In this document: positions 54,301 through 60,033 of the stretch, in pieces
Position numbering within the stretch: position 1 is the first letter of the stretch
How the letters are laid out: each line of letters begins with the position of its first letter
Source of the DNA: Candidatus Omnitrophota bacterium
GTDB taxonomy: Bacteria; Omnitrophota; Omnitrophia; Omnitrophales; Aquincolibacteriaceae
Assembly (NCBI GenBank): GCA_020632475.1
Contig: JACKFM010000007.1
Location: forward strand, 1 to 62,232
DNA: 62,232 bases
Direction of reading: 5' to 3'
Translations under genes and position numbers: made by a program
The notes under the pieces: model-generated
Told to the model about the DNA's origin: nothing
Database searches by the model: none
Seen by the model: the letters and a program-made list of their open reading frames with translations, nothing else

Positions 54301-56586
54301 ATGCTTGCCTTTGTGGCTGAAAAACCGATTGATGCCTCGGCCGCCTATGCTGATGTGCCGGAAGAAATACCTGCTGTTCAAACTGCACAAACTCTCAATA
54401 TATTGATGGTGGATACGGATAATAGTCTTCGGGAGACACAGAAAGCTTTGAGTGCGGCCGGGTATAAAGTTCGTCGCCGCAGTTCTTTTGATGAAGCGGG
54501 CAATGATCTTGCCGATGGCTTTAAGCCCGGGGTGGTGATTTTTAGCGATGGGGCAGATGAAGCTCTAAAAACCGGGTTGCTTGCACAAGCCGGTGATGCG
54601 GTGGCGCTTACTGCATCAGATCTGAAAGAGGATGCAGTGGCTGCCCTGCATCAGAGATTGCAAGCACCGCAAGCCGATTCGGATTTAGAAGAAAATCTGG
54701 TGATAAAGAGAGTTCAAGGCAGCCGCTCAGCCAGAATGACTTATGATAAAAATTTTCTGGCCAAAATTCCGGCTGACATTGTGGCAAGAATTGAAGAAGT
54801 GATTTCCGGTTATCCCGGTCAGGACTGGCAGCTGCGTGAGAATGAGGAGTTTGTCGGCAGTCAGCCGGATAAACGGACACTGCGCATCAGACTTCCCGAA
54901 CCGGTTGAGATCGACGGGGAGTGGATGGATGCAATTGATGTTTACGGTGTTTTATTTAAAGAAGAAGATTTGGGGAAAGTCTATCTGGGTTCAACCGTTG
55001 CCAACACAAACCGGACTATGGCCGAGGCCACAGATCAGGAACTTGCCGATGCGGTTGACTTAGATATCGGTGAGGATGGAAAACCGCTCATGACCCCCAT
55101 TTCTTTTCCACAATTAAAAGGCATGGAATGGGAAGAAGTGCACGGAAGATTTTATCATTCACAGATTACTTTTCGTGAACGTGGGCTTAAAGGTCCGGCG
55201 GGCATCGGTGAAGCCGAATTTATGGATGTGACCAAGAACGGGGAACCTTTGGGGGCCTTTATCACCTTTGTCCGAAAAGATACTCCTAAACGGTTAAATA
55301 CCGTGATTAGAAATCAGATGCTGGCGTATGTCGATGATCTGAGGCGTGAATCGCAAGCGGCTAGAGCTTCCGGGGCCGGTAATGAGGCAGAGATTTTAAC
55401 CCGATTGAGTCAACAATACGATTTTGAGCAATATTTCGAACATTATGGGAGGGAAGTCCGCGAGCTTGTACTGCCCGGTGACCCCGCGGCTTATCCGGTC
55501 TATCCCTTTGACCATCATATGGGGAATATCGCGGTCTATCCTGATTTTCTGGAGTGGCATGATACCGGTTTGTGGAAGTCCGACCGTGATAAAAACATGC
55601 CCAGGGCTCAGGCTTTTGGATATGTTTATTACGCACTGGCTTTTGCAATGTCAATAGTCATTCGTGAATTAGCACCCGGAGGCGGGGGTTTTAATATTCT
55701 ACAGCAAGCCGGGTTGATTGATCTTCGGAAGGCTTTCTTGAGGGGTTTCTTTTATGATCAACTGGAGAACCCGCTTTTTAGCTTTGATGCCCTGCAGGTC
55801 GACGAAAACAATATCAACAACCTTGATGAAACCCTATTGGACATCCGTTATCGTGAAACCCCGGAGGTCATGAAGCCGCTTATTGAAAGAACGGACCGGC
55901 CCTTTGTTCCTTTAATTAGACAGATGATGGGGATCGATAAATCTGAATTGCGTCATCAGACCGAAAGTCTTGCGGTTGACGAACCTCAAGCGACGAGCGG
56001 CGAGCGACAGACAGCCTATTCAACTGTCAAAGATAAACTCGAAAACCTGAATGCGCCGGTAATGCTGTATGTCTCTTATGATGATCTGGTAAATCAATTC
56101 ACAGATGAACAGCGTGAAGAGCTTTTTGGGATGGCCTACCATAATCCTGAAAAAATACGCATTGTGATTTATGGCGCCGAAGATACTCTGCATGAAAAAT
56201 TAAAACCGTTCAGACAGCTTCGGGATGAATCACATAATGTCTGGATAACCACGGTTGAAGCGATGAAGGCCTTTGAAAATACTCAACGTGATTTCATCAA
56301 AGATTTTGACGGAATGGTCAGCGTTCATTTATCCAAACAGTCGAGAAACCTGAAGACGGAATTTCAGGGGGTTTCGCCCGAAGAGCTGAGATTTTTGAGA
56401 TATGATGAAAAAGACCGGGGAAAAGGGCTGGCTGCGGCAGCACTGCTCTATGCCCTCAGTGAAGCGGACGGCGCCTTTCGTATGGATTTTGAACCCGATT
56501 TGTTTGGTGTTTTAATGATTAAGAGTGAGCTGCGTGAACTCGTTGCTCAATATGAATCTAATATCGTAGTGGCTCTATCGGCGTAG
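42334..56586 (+). CDS. Giant multi-module protein with KSELR linkers (helicase, methyltransferase, HExxH, kinase-like)
   Basis: 4750 residues from ATG 42334 (GGAGGTGG upstream). A signal peptide (TVALFTCIVFSFTSVTEAA) and a Ser-rich stretch come first. Modules: Tiki/ChaN-like domain with YGGFHQENL (about 42.5-43.7 kb); two membrane helices and HERLHQ, an HExxH zinc motif (44.0-45.3 kb); an unnamed module (45.5-46.1 kb); a long TPR-like solenoid (46.4-50.8 kb); a UPF1-like SF1 helicase with GPPGTGKTT, VILDEAS, GDHRQLP and INVGTSRAE (51.5-53.2 kb); a methyltransferase with MIDIGSGHGFLG (53.5 kb); a receiver-like domain (54.4-54.7 kb); a kinase-like loop FDHHMGN and HDTG (55.5 kb); and a C-terminal module. 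Motifs HSEIR, HSELR, RSEIR and four KSELR mark boundaries. I infer a polyprotein-like design; function unknown. Confidence 0.85.
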   Translation: MPVNKRRHFSLRTVALFTCIVFSFTSVTEAAVNTAFNTQSSVLIPQSSSLIPSEYGRVEKYHQGTSDKTIIYIKDAHDSIEAQENIANMIHYLVEHQNVQTVYEEGYEGSVPSDKYFGSVEDPAVKKEVSYYLMDRLKIGGAEYAHINRTKDFYLIGADSRELHFENIRWYQKNTELSEETDRDLKQIYKELKRLASRHLPSPVRKWLKYKNRLDRQAMDLSDYLKRTFEFLGLPTSQIMTPVAEAYREAYPDLFRLLEAAMSTDREALKEAGDINIKDLYREMERLENEITSKFLTRKLERDILKYYKGIYLIYKLNRMKVTPSEFEAAKAYLKSVKTRELAEFIAQNAHRSVALTRFWEKNIETAVHFYETAEKRDLVIQNHLDNYLQNSQEQTAVVVYGGFHQENLESIFRNKGLSYYVITPGIRTLSPDHQQLYRRKMAEGDRPIRMPDDEARLISDFQKAELRPADAEAFHSEIRLLADIIRELNGPGGRETVDPVAIRQKLKARTVNAPRQTQSVQEPAHSELRLVDSDQPSLRPRRSWRNAELDFRQKYRQERIGHALKAFVYGLTVTASVWLAISLKLLDFSVTPVEIVWVVLGVLLNGLSLSLYTSVKELKVINNAIRQDQRQRALREADARAKRIAYDLRLPGHVETRRLNQAKRRDVLAALSRIEDRDADGSLNPLFVVSRENKVVLRIVPSRKQQKRGTVHIRNRRKQDKLITIFVDISSEESIYQDLMRAIPGLGREIEKFQSDVFYLLPEENFDEFEKRRELLGEFMNDEFFIARDPFLRLWVLVNTSLNIRIASPGFSYPRAPIVDPETEFDFNRFFKLDSFDGAALIFDQDLWEAGVSAAQFVQEAKEILSALLSSEKLDPELFTRYLKPLYDWMRKNPDQFRRAVETWYGPGYVIVLGDKQLSPETTSFQVLHERLHQRLEGKKEASLRDKAYQAFIQDEIYYTSILLAFKDTSYEYEAKNKNPEFANEFWTQLMHPSISDESVRILWQEVETLAESNKDVREMIALLKRLDAENRKHLPEDLRRLDEYHQYRRNRSEIRAEIRPAHPGERELISQGRIQTFDAGAQGHRVRIYQYLQGRQPEGWVIEMRDYQHYVVTPDDLKTLFEFYGAANVRLQANGILFDGSTHGLGADTAVSLDNQEMIEKALRSLSDQEPAVARLSGVGVGNMLEIEIDGHRHFVLTSTYEMADLQAILKSLGVRRIIQRNEEGFELTWPDGTEKFMLRDPAFMAVFLSQLAAKSELRRQTDGETGRRGDKASFARITLARLSFGGNHEPRLSNGAPEQAGIPVLFRSEARKRPLFGLPGDGDEADRPNSVLDQMTSDDDDFFMDDDLFLLFDGIKPDKQEDYLRILRDISEPFRNQITVPDRVEDVPGVVRAAESAVALVRPVADQKIRQLQTVMRNRQPVRRSLRHSLYAAMNAYAKNLLILQEFYLREGSDESALKMVNNQVQLMSVLGIFRGYLGDVGNAPLSERANARYALNDALQKISRWNHSRLMIKLTVNDPYIKPILAFKIAAGYGGLIRDHFYPATREEIENVIQVIQAGLGAGGRTSTEDRQRIYGEGDTWKEGYYTDQIQLMSDSARFLAKLGTEEHLRQAIEMIEKIAAVVQQPVVYAALKSDFKRALARQLGPDRRQEAEQLLQEAHELVLSYIHERIEPTYGPVVAAYWTRHEEAIWAEDQGDLARQMQTLESLNSDLDEDDTDAVQSLRPLAASDFAVALERSGNHDGAVQWMRITFQSIADLRKKGMISPGFSDLYEGADPSTLSTVKQLAAEILNHPAQWPDDEEMMRELAGMIIFAEASTARAMHAWTEGIDAYIEAGQSLKGKEHLLLAALDPFYDASTIKTAHVSLYLQKSLQDLEPVAVRMLSAQMTSRLQEEVNQLDHFKAYYMTSYAGGLLDGEFERMHLMFADILDAHLILNRYDPEKTMELVAGFYQDVNEALFGVQSASANYFMTFTNVLRSYWRSLDEEIEERYAEGIRRLLRAFEGKYAAVLSLKNPGANASVRMFVYRLLAELANLIDDDEMHLKFLQSTIQEFKTQHVIGSRNRDDLQIKVPAEPEAKKDFYKDVLPTAMKSLAEYNFALGWQGKEQTADAAFELWAVAMSAATNFLRQPDSSDPESVTHRDMKTIVAEAATESIIQLSYFDRVRMTAPQSPYREIVRRFLTVMLSDSTMQQEGDSDRYRVLVQLAWLLDDDQTLQTVAGEYWKDMLLPDEEEVSKRFTIAFNRYLRQWEVLNQLLYAVQQGKEVGATEDEIHGQIQKVHDGMSPLVERAAMDSGLASVYNSVQIYHSIVSGHPEEGRAIVDGMLPKVVPSEGYHFMLRLYGALLDEKDGNSERAAQGLHDALVSDPAMQREGGASQNDLQTLKIAHVAYLATVWPMPWRLTMAQLIMQRALEEPMPAEDLSLALKVAGLLHPQTVQEIMIEHLETVAKQPGLFQSDRDLRLIESVAAEAHEPGTRRRLYAVLDALKAEHSGLKKRFEGVQKELTKLFTGEDYLDIAKREYQIGAYDTALSAIRNGFQRLGKTPDAAIHQQLTTLEEEIQTVKAFADQAIQAYGEKDYEVASETAKDVLKMNPGDLAMPAVQSKADALLAARYYVSEGEWAGARNELEAYVKTHPQWADSHLQEHIQAIRTFEATLEALSFLLAQNRYQQAETVLNEALVSLQTAMGGIEINGEQEELENLREGISQARETTARLQTEINRRDLTVKQVYQTAIALAAYPEHRQEVFDRLLAQGFEIFNQAAAQSAEDVRRAYQRAFQLGRVVLEVATRYEPIFQPAPETANGRPGNGKKEKKTEKATPQIETGYLQKARVLISQSAANIWLPELKDDYFIVKGMDELAKLREKEQRQRLGLDPNAPIEFRFQHFEMKARSFVVSGFAADMLNSVRVHDNFMVSNIAENTLVPSAFKVIKRGTDFVELELPEIPESYEYIRDELERLFSPEAQTTGEEIGTLHHIRDSTWETQLAKTEPLVVALNQTTVQHLDPQNLPKMASVGAGYQAIDDMLGLRIKMPKFLEEKQKDEKQKEGERKKIAAWIREKEDAEEIRLDSEQKEALIEAAVGGSSYALFQGPPGTGKTTAIIWLVQILSGVANGRKPHVRVVAQQNEALDNIGRRILAKDIPFVRVGNADQKVAVDIMPIWIQKQELLEAMSQAKMTGESSLILGTGIGILNDNDLRSMVTLQDADVVILDEASRATAFEALTAVGGFTGVTKIFLVGDHRQLPAYGISEEDARQAIEELGQAGMLSIKDTPFGDRSVTVIFSKAKQERFRISLFEKVHQLFETDGGGFFQQTRPAFHFFNKQRRSGRKIVEISNFHYRDEQGNGLLEAKRDSEGVVEWIDTKSQSPEKQDVNKSYYNPGEVIEVIAKINGLLNGPRYRNRETGFDNLSANDIAVISPYNKQVDEIFSAVTDFAKIHEFVAHIIDTDRPSDYVEAGEILAILNRTDFTDSEDYLSLWLTKIAQLILPAEDNAYERAPSGQRQMAEERYVRRVKHRLEKLIENPNAETAEEVMELLGLPYEFIPIEDVEEGHFKVLTVDSSIGNEYQAVILSMVRSNSNGSVGFLGSPLDGENRINVGTSRAEDFLFIIGDKKTFRSASFRRQPIQMVRKWMAHVENVIGKSELRSQPLSDEEVERAVDRLIKQREEILRPWLRDFENSWVPERQKYGIGEGRETYRNAIQKIVRDVLEKHVPRDARMIDIGSGHGFLGSLLPEEWIVQGRYVPYDLNPQFLNEIRSRGLAQTTLEGQVYDMNTALKSEFPEGADVLLGMDSFDTFEELEKAIDEAYRVLKPGGKLIVFQSLRVDPNPFFFGSYAEGAFKQTGIQVSPTPPLEYFRDEETLRQFLRLYVRILHENDDDPQSPFRDQRLKVFAREHGLNMNLEIFLPRMKSLLEKKFNLLQDPVVSTRLAVNLGPQHTARMAEAVLSDDLTHLFDVYQLSHGQVSLGVGMRGVDAGLTVPDGYVVEDVTMLAFVAEKPIDASAAYADVPEEIPAVQTAQTLNILMVDTDNSLRETQKALSAAGYKVRRRSSFDEAGNDLADGFKPGVVIFSDGADEALKTGLLAQAGDAVALTASDLKEDAVAALHQRLQAPQADSDLEENLVIKRVQGSRSARMTYDKNFLAKIPADIVARIEEVISGYPGQDWQLRENEEFVGSQPDKRTLRIRLPEPVEIDGEWMDAIDVYGVLFKEEDLGKVYLGSTVANTNRTMAEATDQELADAVDLDIGEDGKPLMTPISFPQLKGMEWEEVHGRFYHSQITFRERGLKGPAGIGEAEFMDVTKNGEPLGAFITFVRKDTPKRLNTVIRNQMLAYVDDLRRESQAARASGAGNEAEILTRLSQQYDFEQYFEHYGREVRELVLPGDPAAYPVYPFDHHMGNIAVYPDFLEWHDTGLWKSDRDKNMPRAQAFGYVYYALAFAMSIVIRELAPGGGGFNILQQAGLIDLRKAFLRGFFYDQLENPLFSFDALQVDENNINNLDETLLDIRYRETPEVMKPLIERTDRPFVPLIRQMMGIDKSELRHQTESLAVDEPQATSGERQTAYSTVKDKLENLNAPVMLYVSYDDLVNQFTDEQREELFGMAYHNPEKIRIVIYGAEDTLHEKLKPFRQLRDESHNVWITTVEAMKAFENTQRDFIKDFDGMVSVHLSKQSRNLKTEFQGVSPEELRFLRYDEKDRGKGLAAAALLYALSEADGAFRMDFEPDLFGVLMIKSELRELVAQYESNIVVALSA
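46117..46275. repeat. Repeat-derived in-frame insertion in the giant gene
   Basis: Directly after a KSELR motif the sequence changes to purine-rich runs and a CCCGCC/GGCGGG hairpin flanked by near-repeats of GAATCACG and CCACGCTTGTCC. The encoded residues are Arg/Gly-rich and unlike the flanks, ending in RSEAR. It looks like a palindromic element tolerated at a module boundary. Confidence 0.55.
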
Positions 56587-56615
56587 TGGATGAATCGTGT
56601 TTAGCTGAGGCTTTA

Positions 56616-56651
56616 AGTCACTAGGACACTAGTGACGAGTGACCTAGTGTC
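56616..56651. terminator. Overlapping inverted repeats after the giant gene
   Basis: GTCACTAG (56617-56624) pairs with CTAGTGAC (56630-56637), and GACACTAG (56625-56632) pairs with CTAGTGTC (56644-56651). The two hairpins are mutually exclusive. A short T-run follows at 56658. Confidence 0.5.
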
Positions 56652-56673
56652 ATGCCCTTTTATCTTTGCAGTA

Positions 56674-56682
56674 TGCTATAAT
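56674..56682 (+). promoter_or_regulatory. Extended -10 for the 56.7-59.8 kb operon
   Basis: TGC-TATAAT, a perfect extended -10, lies 23 bp before the receiver gene ATG. The -35 region is poor, as is usual with extended -10 promoters. Confidence 0.6.
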
Positions 56683-56705
56683 GCCAGCATTTCTGGAGTT
56701 AAAAG

Positions 56706-57497
56706 ATGAATAAGATCCTTGTTGTCGATGACGAGCCCAGTATTGTTCTCCTCCTTAAATCACGTTTGAGTGCAGCGGGTTTTCAGGTGATTACGGCCAA
56801 TGACGGTATTGATGCCCTGAATAAAGTGACGGGCGAAAAACCCGACCTGGTCCTTCTGGATGTTTTGATGCCCGGCATGACCGGCTTTCAGGTGGTCGAG
56901 AAAATGAAGGAGGCCGTGGAGGATATCGCCCATATACCGATTATTATTATGTCGGCCAAGCATTCCATGGCTAATGTTTTTGATCTCGCGGACATTTATG
57001 CCTTTATTCCCAAACCCTTTGAAGCGGCAGACATTATTCCTGAAATCCGGGCGGCCATTGGCATGGATACGGCTCTTGCCGTTGCCCCGACTAAAGAACC
57101 TGAGGAGAATTCTGCTGCCGGGCAGCCTCACGAAGAAGATAACGCCGTTTTGCTTGGAACACAGCCGTTTATTTTGAACAAAATCAAAGATTATTTAACC
57201 GGACAGGGGTATTCGGTGGTTGTTGCCTATGACGGACATGATCTGCTGGAAAAACTATCGATTTTAAAACCCCGTTTTGCTTTTGTGCAATATTGGGAAG
57301 ACACTGAGGTTTTAAATGCCGGCCAATTATACGAAGACTATAAACACATACCGCAATCTTCAAAAATCAGTTTTTTTACGTTTGTGACTCAGGATCTCAG
57401 TATTGATGCGGCACAGGCCGTGCCTTTTGAAAATGTCCTGGATTATCATGAGAGCGCGGATCTTCTGCGCAAGATAGGAAAGTTAATTGCCCCATGA
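56706..57497 (+). CDS. Receiver plus degenerate second receiver protein (paralogue of the 15.3 kb gene)
   Basis: 263 residues. The receiver is intact: ILVVDDEP, Asp in VLLDVLMPGMTGF, Ser in IIMSAKH, Lys in FIPKPFE. An acidic linker (about 125-145) leads to a second receiver-like domain (VLLGTQPFILNKIKDYLTGQGYSVVVAYDG) where the acceptor strand reads FAFVQYWEDTE and lacks the Asp. Length, order and the QYWED motif match the protein at 15.3 kb. It heads an ATGA-coupled operon directly after the giant gene, ending in a paralogue of that gene's first module, which suggests a functional link. Confidence 0.87.
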   Translation: MNKILVVDDEPSIVLLLKSRLSAAGFQVITANDGIDALNKVTGEKPDLVLLDVLMPGMTGFQVVEKMKEAVEDIAHIPIIIMSAKHSMANVFDLADIYAFIPKPFEAADIIPEIRAAIGMDTALAVAPTKEPEENSAAGQPHEEDNAVLLGTQPFILNKIKDYLTGQGYSVVVAYDGHDLLEKLSILKPRFAFVQYWEDTEVLNAGQLYEDYKHIPQSSKISFFTFVTQDLSIDAAQAVPFENVLDYHESADLLRKIGKLIAP

Positions 57498-57913
57498 AAG
57501 ATAAAACAGTCATCCTTTTAGGATTATTTTTGTTGATGCCTTGTACTCTGCATGCCGGCAAAGCCGAAGCTAAAACAGTGCGTTATGAATATTACCCCGG
57601 CGGCGGCGTGAAACTTGAAATCCCGATGAAAGGTGAAGTCATGGACGGCAAGGTTAAATTCTTTGACGAGGCCGGTGTTTTGCGTGAAGAAGGCGTTTAT
57701 CAGGACGGGTTGGTGAAAGGCCCGGTTCAGACCTATGATGCCTCGGGGCATCTGGAACGCCGGATTATCTTTGAGAATAATGCCTTGAAGGTAATCCAGC
57801 GATTTGACGCTAAGGGTAATTTACTGGACGGGGATGAAGAAGTTTCTATCGAAGATTATCAAAAACTTATGGAAGCTGCCGGGGCCGTTAAATTTCAGGA
57901 GCCGCAAGAATGA
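57494..57913 (+). CDS. Exported MORN_2-type repeat protein
   Basis: 139 residues, ATGA overlap with the receiver gene. Signal peptide (TVILLGLFLLMPCTLHAGKAEA), then YwqK-like MORN_2 repeats: YYPGGGVKLEIPMKGEVMDG, FFDEAGVLREEGVYQDGLVKG, TYDASGHLERRIIFENNALK, FDAKGNLLDG. Such repeats are found in exported proteins of unclear role. Coupled downstream to the Spx-like gene. Confidence 0.8.
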   Translation: MKDKTVILLGLFLLMPCTLHAGKAEAKTVRYEYYPGGGVKLEIPMKGEVMDGKVKFFDEAGVLREEGVYQDGLVKGPVQTYDASGHLERRIIFENNALKVIQRFDAKGNLLDGDEEVSIEDYQKLMEAAGAVKFQEPQE

Positions 57914-58263
57914 TCCAGCTTTTCGGTTATGCTCAATGTTCGACCTGTGTAAAGGCGAAAAAATATCTTTCAGAGCATAACATTCCTTTTGTCTTTGTGG
58001 ATATTATCGAGACCCCCCCCTCAAAAGATCTTCTTGAGCATATTCTGCAGTCCGGTAATTATGAAGTGAAAGAGCTTTTCAATACCTCCGGCGTTATGTA
58101 CCGGGCGATGAAACTTGCGGACAAAATACCCTCCATGGGCGAAGAAGAAACGCTTGAGCTTTTAGCCCGTAACGGAAAGCTCATTAAACGCCCCCTCATT
58201 ACCGACGGCGCACGGCATGTTGTCGGTTTTGACCCGGAAATGATCCAATCCCTCTGGGCATGA
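57910..58263 (+). CDS. ArsC/Spx-family thioredoxin-like protein
   Basis: 117 residues. CSTC redox motif at Cys10-Cys13 in FGYAQCSTCVKAKKYL, and the conserved Arg in LIKRPLITDG, as in Spx/YffB-type members of the ArsC family. It could be an RNA-polymerase-binding redox regulator or a small reductase; arsenate reduction is less likely given the two-cysteine motif and context. It sits between two exported-protein genes with ATGA overlaps at both ends. Confidence 0.82.
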   Translation: MIQLFGYAQCSTCVKAKKYLSEHNIPFVFVDIIETPPSKDLLEHILQSGNYEVKELFNTSGVMYRAMKLADKIPSMGEEETLELLARNGKLIKRPLITDGARHVVGFDPEMIQSLWA

Positions 58264-59810
58264 AGATTTTTTCTGCTCATCACCGCAGAGTCTTTTTGCA
58301 GATAGTCGCCATTCTTTGGATGATTTGTACTCTTCCCGCGTCTGTTTGGGCACAAAAAATTCTACCGGATTCTCCGCGCAATCTGGTTCTTCCCGATTCC
58401 CTGGGTGAAATCAGCGAACGTTACACCGGAGATCAGGACGAAGGCTGGATAATCCTGATTCGTAACGGTTCTTCCGAACCCGGTGTTCAGGAAAACATTG
58501 CTGCGGTAATCGATTATTTAAATGAACGCTACGGTTTGAACCGGGTCATGATTGAGGGGGAAAGCGGCCAGACCTCTTTGCCCGAAAGCTGGGGGCTGCC
58601 CAACATCCGTGAAAAAAATATGCTGGCACGCTTTCTTCTTGAGAGTCGCCGGATTGACGGAAGTGTTTATGCCTCTCTTTTTTCGCATACACCCGTTTTT
58701 TTAACCGGAGCCGAAGACCCCGCAATGTACACACGGGCCAAAGAGGCTTTAAATCAATTAACGAGCCGGTTTGATTTTATCCGCTCATCCCTGAGTGCTT
58801 TTGAAGACCAGTTGGCCTACAAGAAAAAAGAGCAATTAAATCCTGATCTCTATGCGTTGGATTCAGCCTTAGATATTTTTTACGACAATCAGGAAACCGA
58901 GGATTTTTTAATCAAACTTTCGCGCACCTTTGAAACTTATCAGATTGATATGGACGGTTTTCCTCAATGGGTTTTAGCTCAAAAAGCCTATGGTTTAAAA
59001 AACGAAATTAAGAAACCAAATTTTCAATCCGAAATCAAACGCCTGGAAAAAGCCTATAAAAAAAGATTTTCAAGTTTTGAAGAAATTGTCGAAAGCGGGG
59101 AGCTTACTGAAAAAAGGCTTGAGCATTACCCTCATGTGTGGCGCTATGTTCAATGGCTTGAGCTTAAAAATCAAATCCAGCTTCAGCAATTGCAATCTGA
59201 AATCAATACGGCGATGCAGCAGATGATCCAAAAACTCAGCCGCACCCCTTCCGAAGAAGCCTTCAGCAAGGCCTTGATTGATTACTATCATGTCAGGCGC
59301 ATGCTGCTTTTAAAGGCGGTTCCTGAGGACCTCTCTTATTGGGAATCTTTTCAGCAGGGGCCTTTTTCCCGGGATTTTAATGCGGACGATTGGACCGTTA
59401 TTTTTACTTCCTGTGATGACTTTTACAGTGCCGGCCGTAAGCGAAGTCTTCGCTTTGTCGAATCCGTCTTAAAGCGGCACAGCCAGACGGATTCTTTGGG
59501 AGTCTTGGCCGGATCATTTCTCTCCAATCAAATTTTGACGGCACTTCGGCAAAAAGGGATTTCCTATCTTTATATCACTCCCGCACAAGTCGAGAACAAA
59601 ACACAACCGGATTTATTGCCTTATGAAAAAAAATCGAACGTTATTCCGGCCGAAGACCATCCGGTTTTGCCCGAACCGCGTTATTCGGTGAAGAAAACAG
59701 ACCGTGCCTTTATTGAAAGCCTGCGTATTCTCATCCGTACGCGCAGTTTATACGCTGCCGGGGATCATTTTGACCAAACCGCAGCTGCCCGTTCTCCGAT
59801 GGATCCTTGA
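58260..59810 (+). CDS. Exported paralogue of the giant protein's first module, active-site residues lost
   Basis: 516 residues with a signal peptide (VFLQIVAILWMICTLPASVWA). The pattern VQENIAAVIDYLNERYG ... VMIEG, RRIDGSVYASLF, FLTGAED and ISYLYITP aligns with AQENIANMIHYLVEHQN ... VYEEG, LKIGGAEYAHIN, YLIGADS and LSYYVITP in the giant protein. The His/Asp-bearing KDAHDS becomes RNGSSE and YGGFHQEN becomes AGSFLSNQ, so the likely metal ligands are gone. A non-catalytic partner or inhibitor of the giant module is one reading. ATGA-coupled to the Spx-like gene. Confidence 0.75.
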   Translation: MKIFSAHHRRVFLQIVAILWMICTLPASVWAQKILPDSPRNLVLPDSLGEISERYTGDQDEGWIILIRNGSSEPGVQENIAAVIDYLNERYGLNRVMIEGESGQTSLPESWGLPNIREKNMLARFLLESRRIDGSVYASLFSHTPVFLTGAEDPAMYTRAKEALNQLTSRFDFIRSSLSAFEDQLAYKKKEQLNPDLYALDSALDIFYDNQETEDFLIKLSRTFETYQIDMDGFPQWVLAQKAYGLKNEIKKPNFQSEIKRLEKAYKKRFSSFEEIVESGELTEKRLEHYPHVWRYVQWLELKNQIQLQQLQSEINTAMQQMIQKLSRTPSEEAFSKALIDYYHVRRMLLLKAVPEDLSYWESFQQGPFSRDFNADDWTVIFTSCDDFYSAGRKRSLRFVESVLKRHSQTDSLGVLAGSFLSNQILTALRQKGISYLYITPAQVENKTQPDLLPYEKKSNVIPAEDHPVLPEPRYSVKKTDRAFIESLRILIRTRSLYAAGDHFDQTAAARSPMDP

Positions 59811-59822
59811 TGGGGGAGGAGC

Positions 59823-59851
59823 TTGACAGGGGTATATTAAGTGCATATACT
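59823..59851 (+). promoter_or_regulatory. Strong promoter with overlapping palindrome (marR)
   Basis: TTGACA (59823-59828), 17 bases, TATACT (59846-59851). GTATAT-N7-ATATAC (59832-59850) lies between and over the elements, a likely operator for the downstream MarR-type repressor. Confidence 0.7.
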
Positions 59852-59890
59852 CCTATTGTTCTGTCACCTAAGTCACAGTGTCATAAGTTT

Positions 59891-60004
59891 TTGAATATTT
59901 CACCAGTCCGCAAAGATTCTCTCCGACGCTCAAACATCCTCGGCTCATACGGGCCTGCGGAACTCGCGTCGAGAGAACTTTCGTCCTGTTGAAATTTCGA
60001 TCAA
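59891..60004. repeat. Imperfect 39-bp inverted repeat upstream of marR
   Basis: Arms 59891-59929 and 59966-60004 pair at roughly three quarters of positions, best at AGATTCTCTCCGACGC against GCGTCGAGAGAACT. It would form a long hairpin in the marR leader. Like the elements at 19.9 and 28.5 kb it is arm-dominated. No gene lies in 59811-60033. Confidence 0.5.
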
Positions 60005-60033
60005 TTACTTAGTACGATGCTCAGAGGTTTGAA

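Noticed and set aside
57910..58263. Arsenate reductase call for the ArsC-family protein
   Set aside because: CxxC motif, operon context and the lack of other ars genes fit the Spx/YffB branch better.
59807..59992. Small reading frame of 61 codons after the exported paralogue
   Set aside because: It runs through a consensus promoter and an inverted repeat, has no ribosome site and no protein-like composition.
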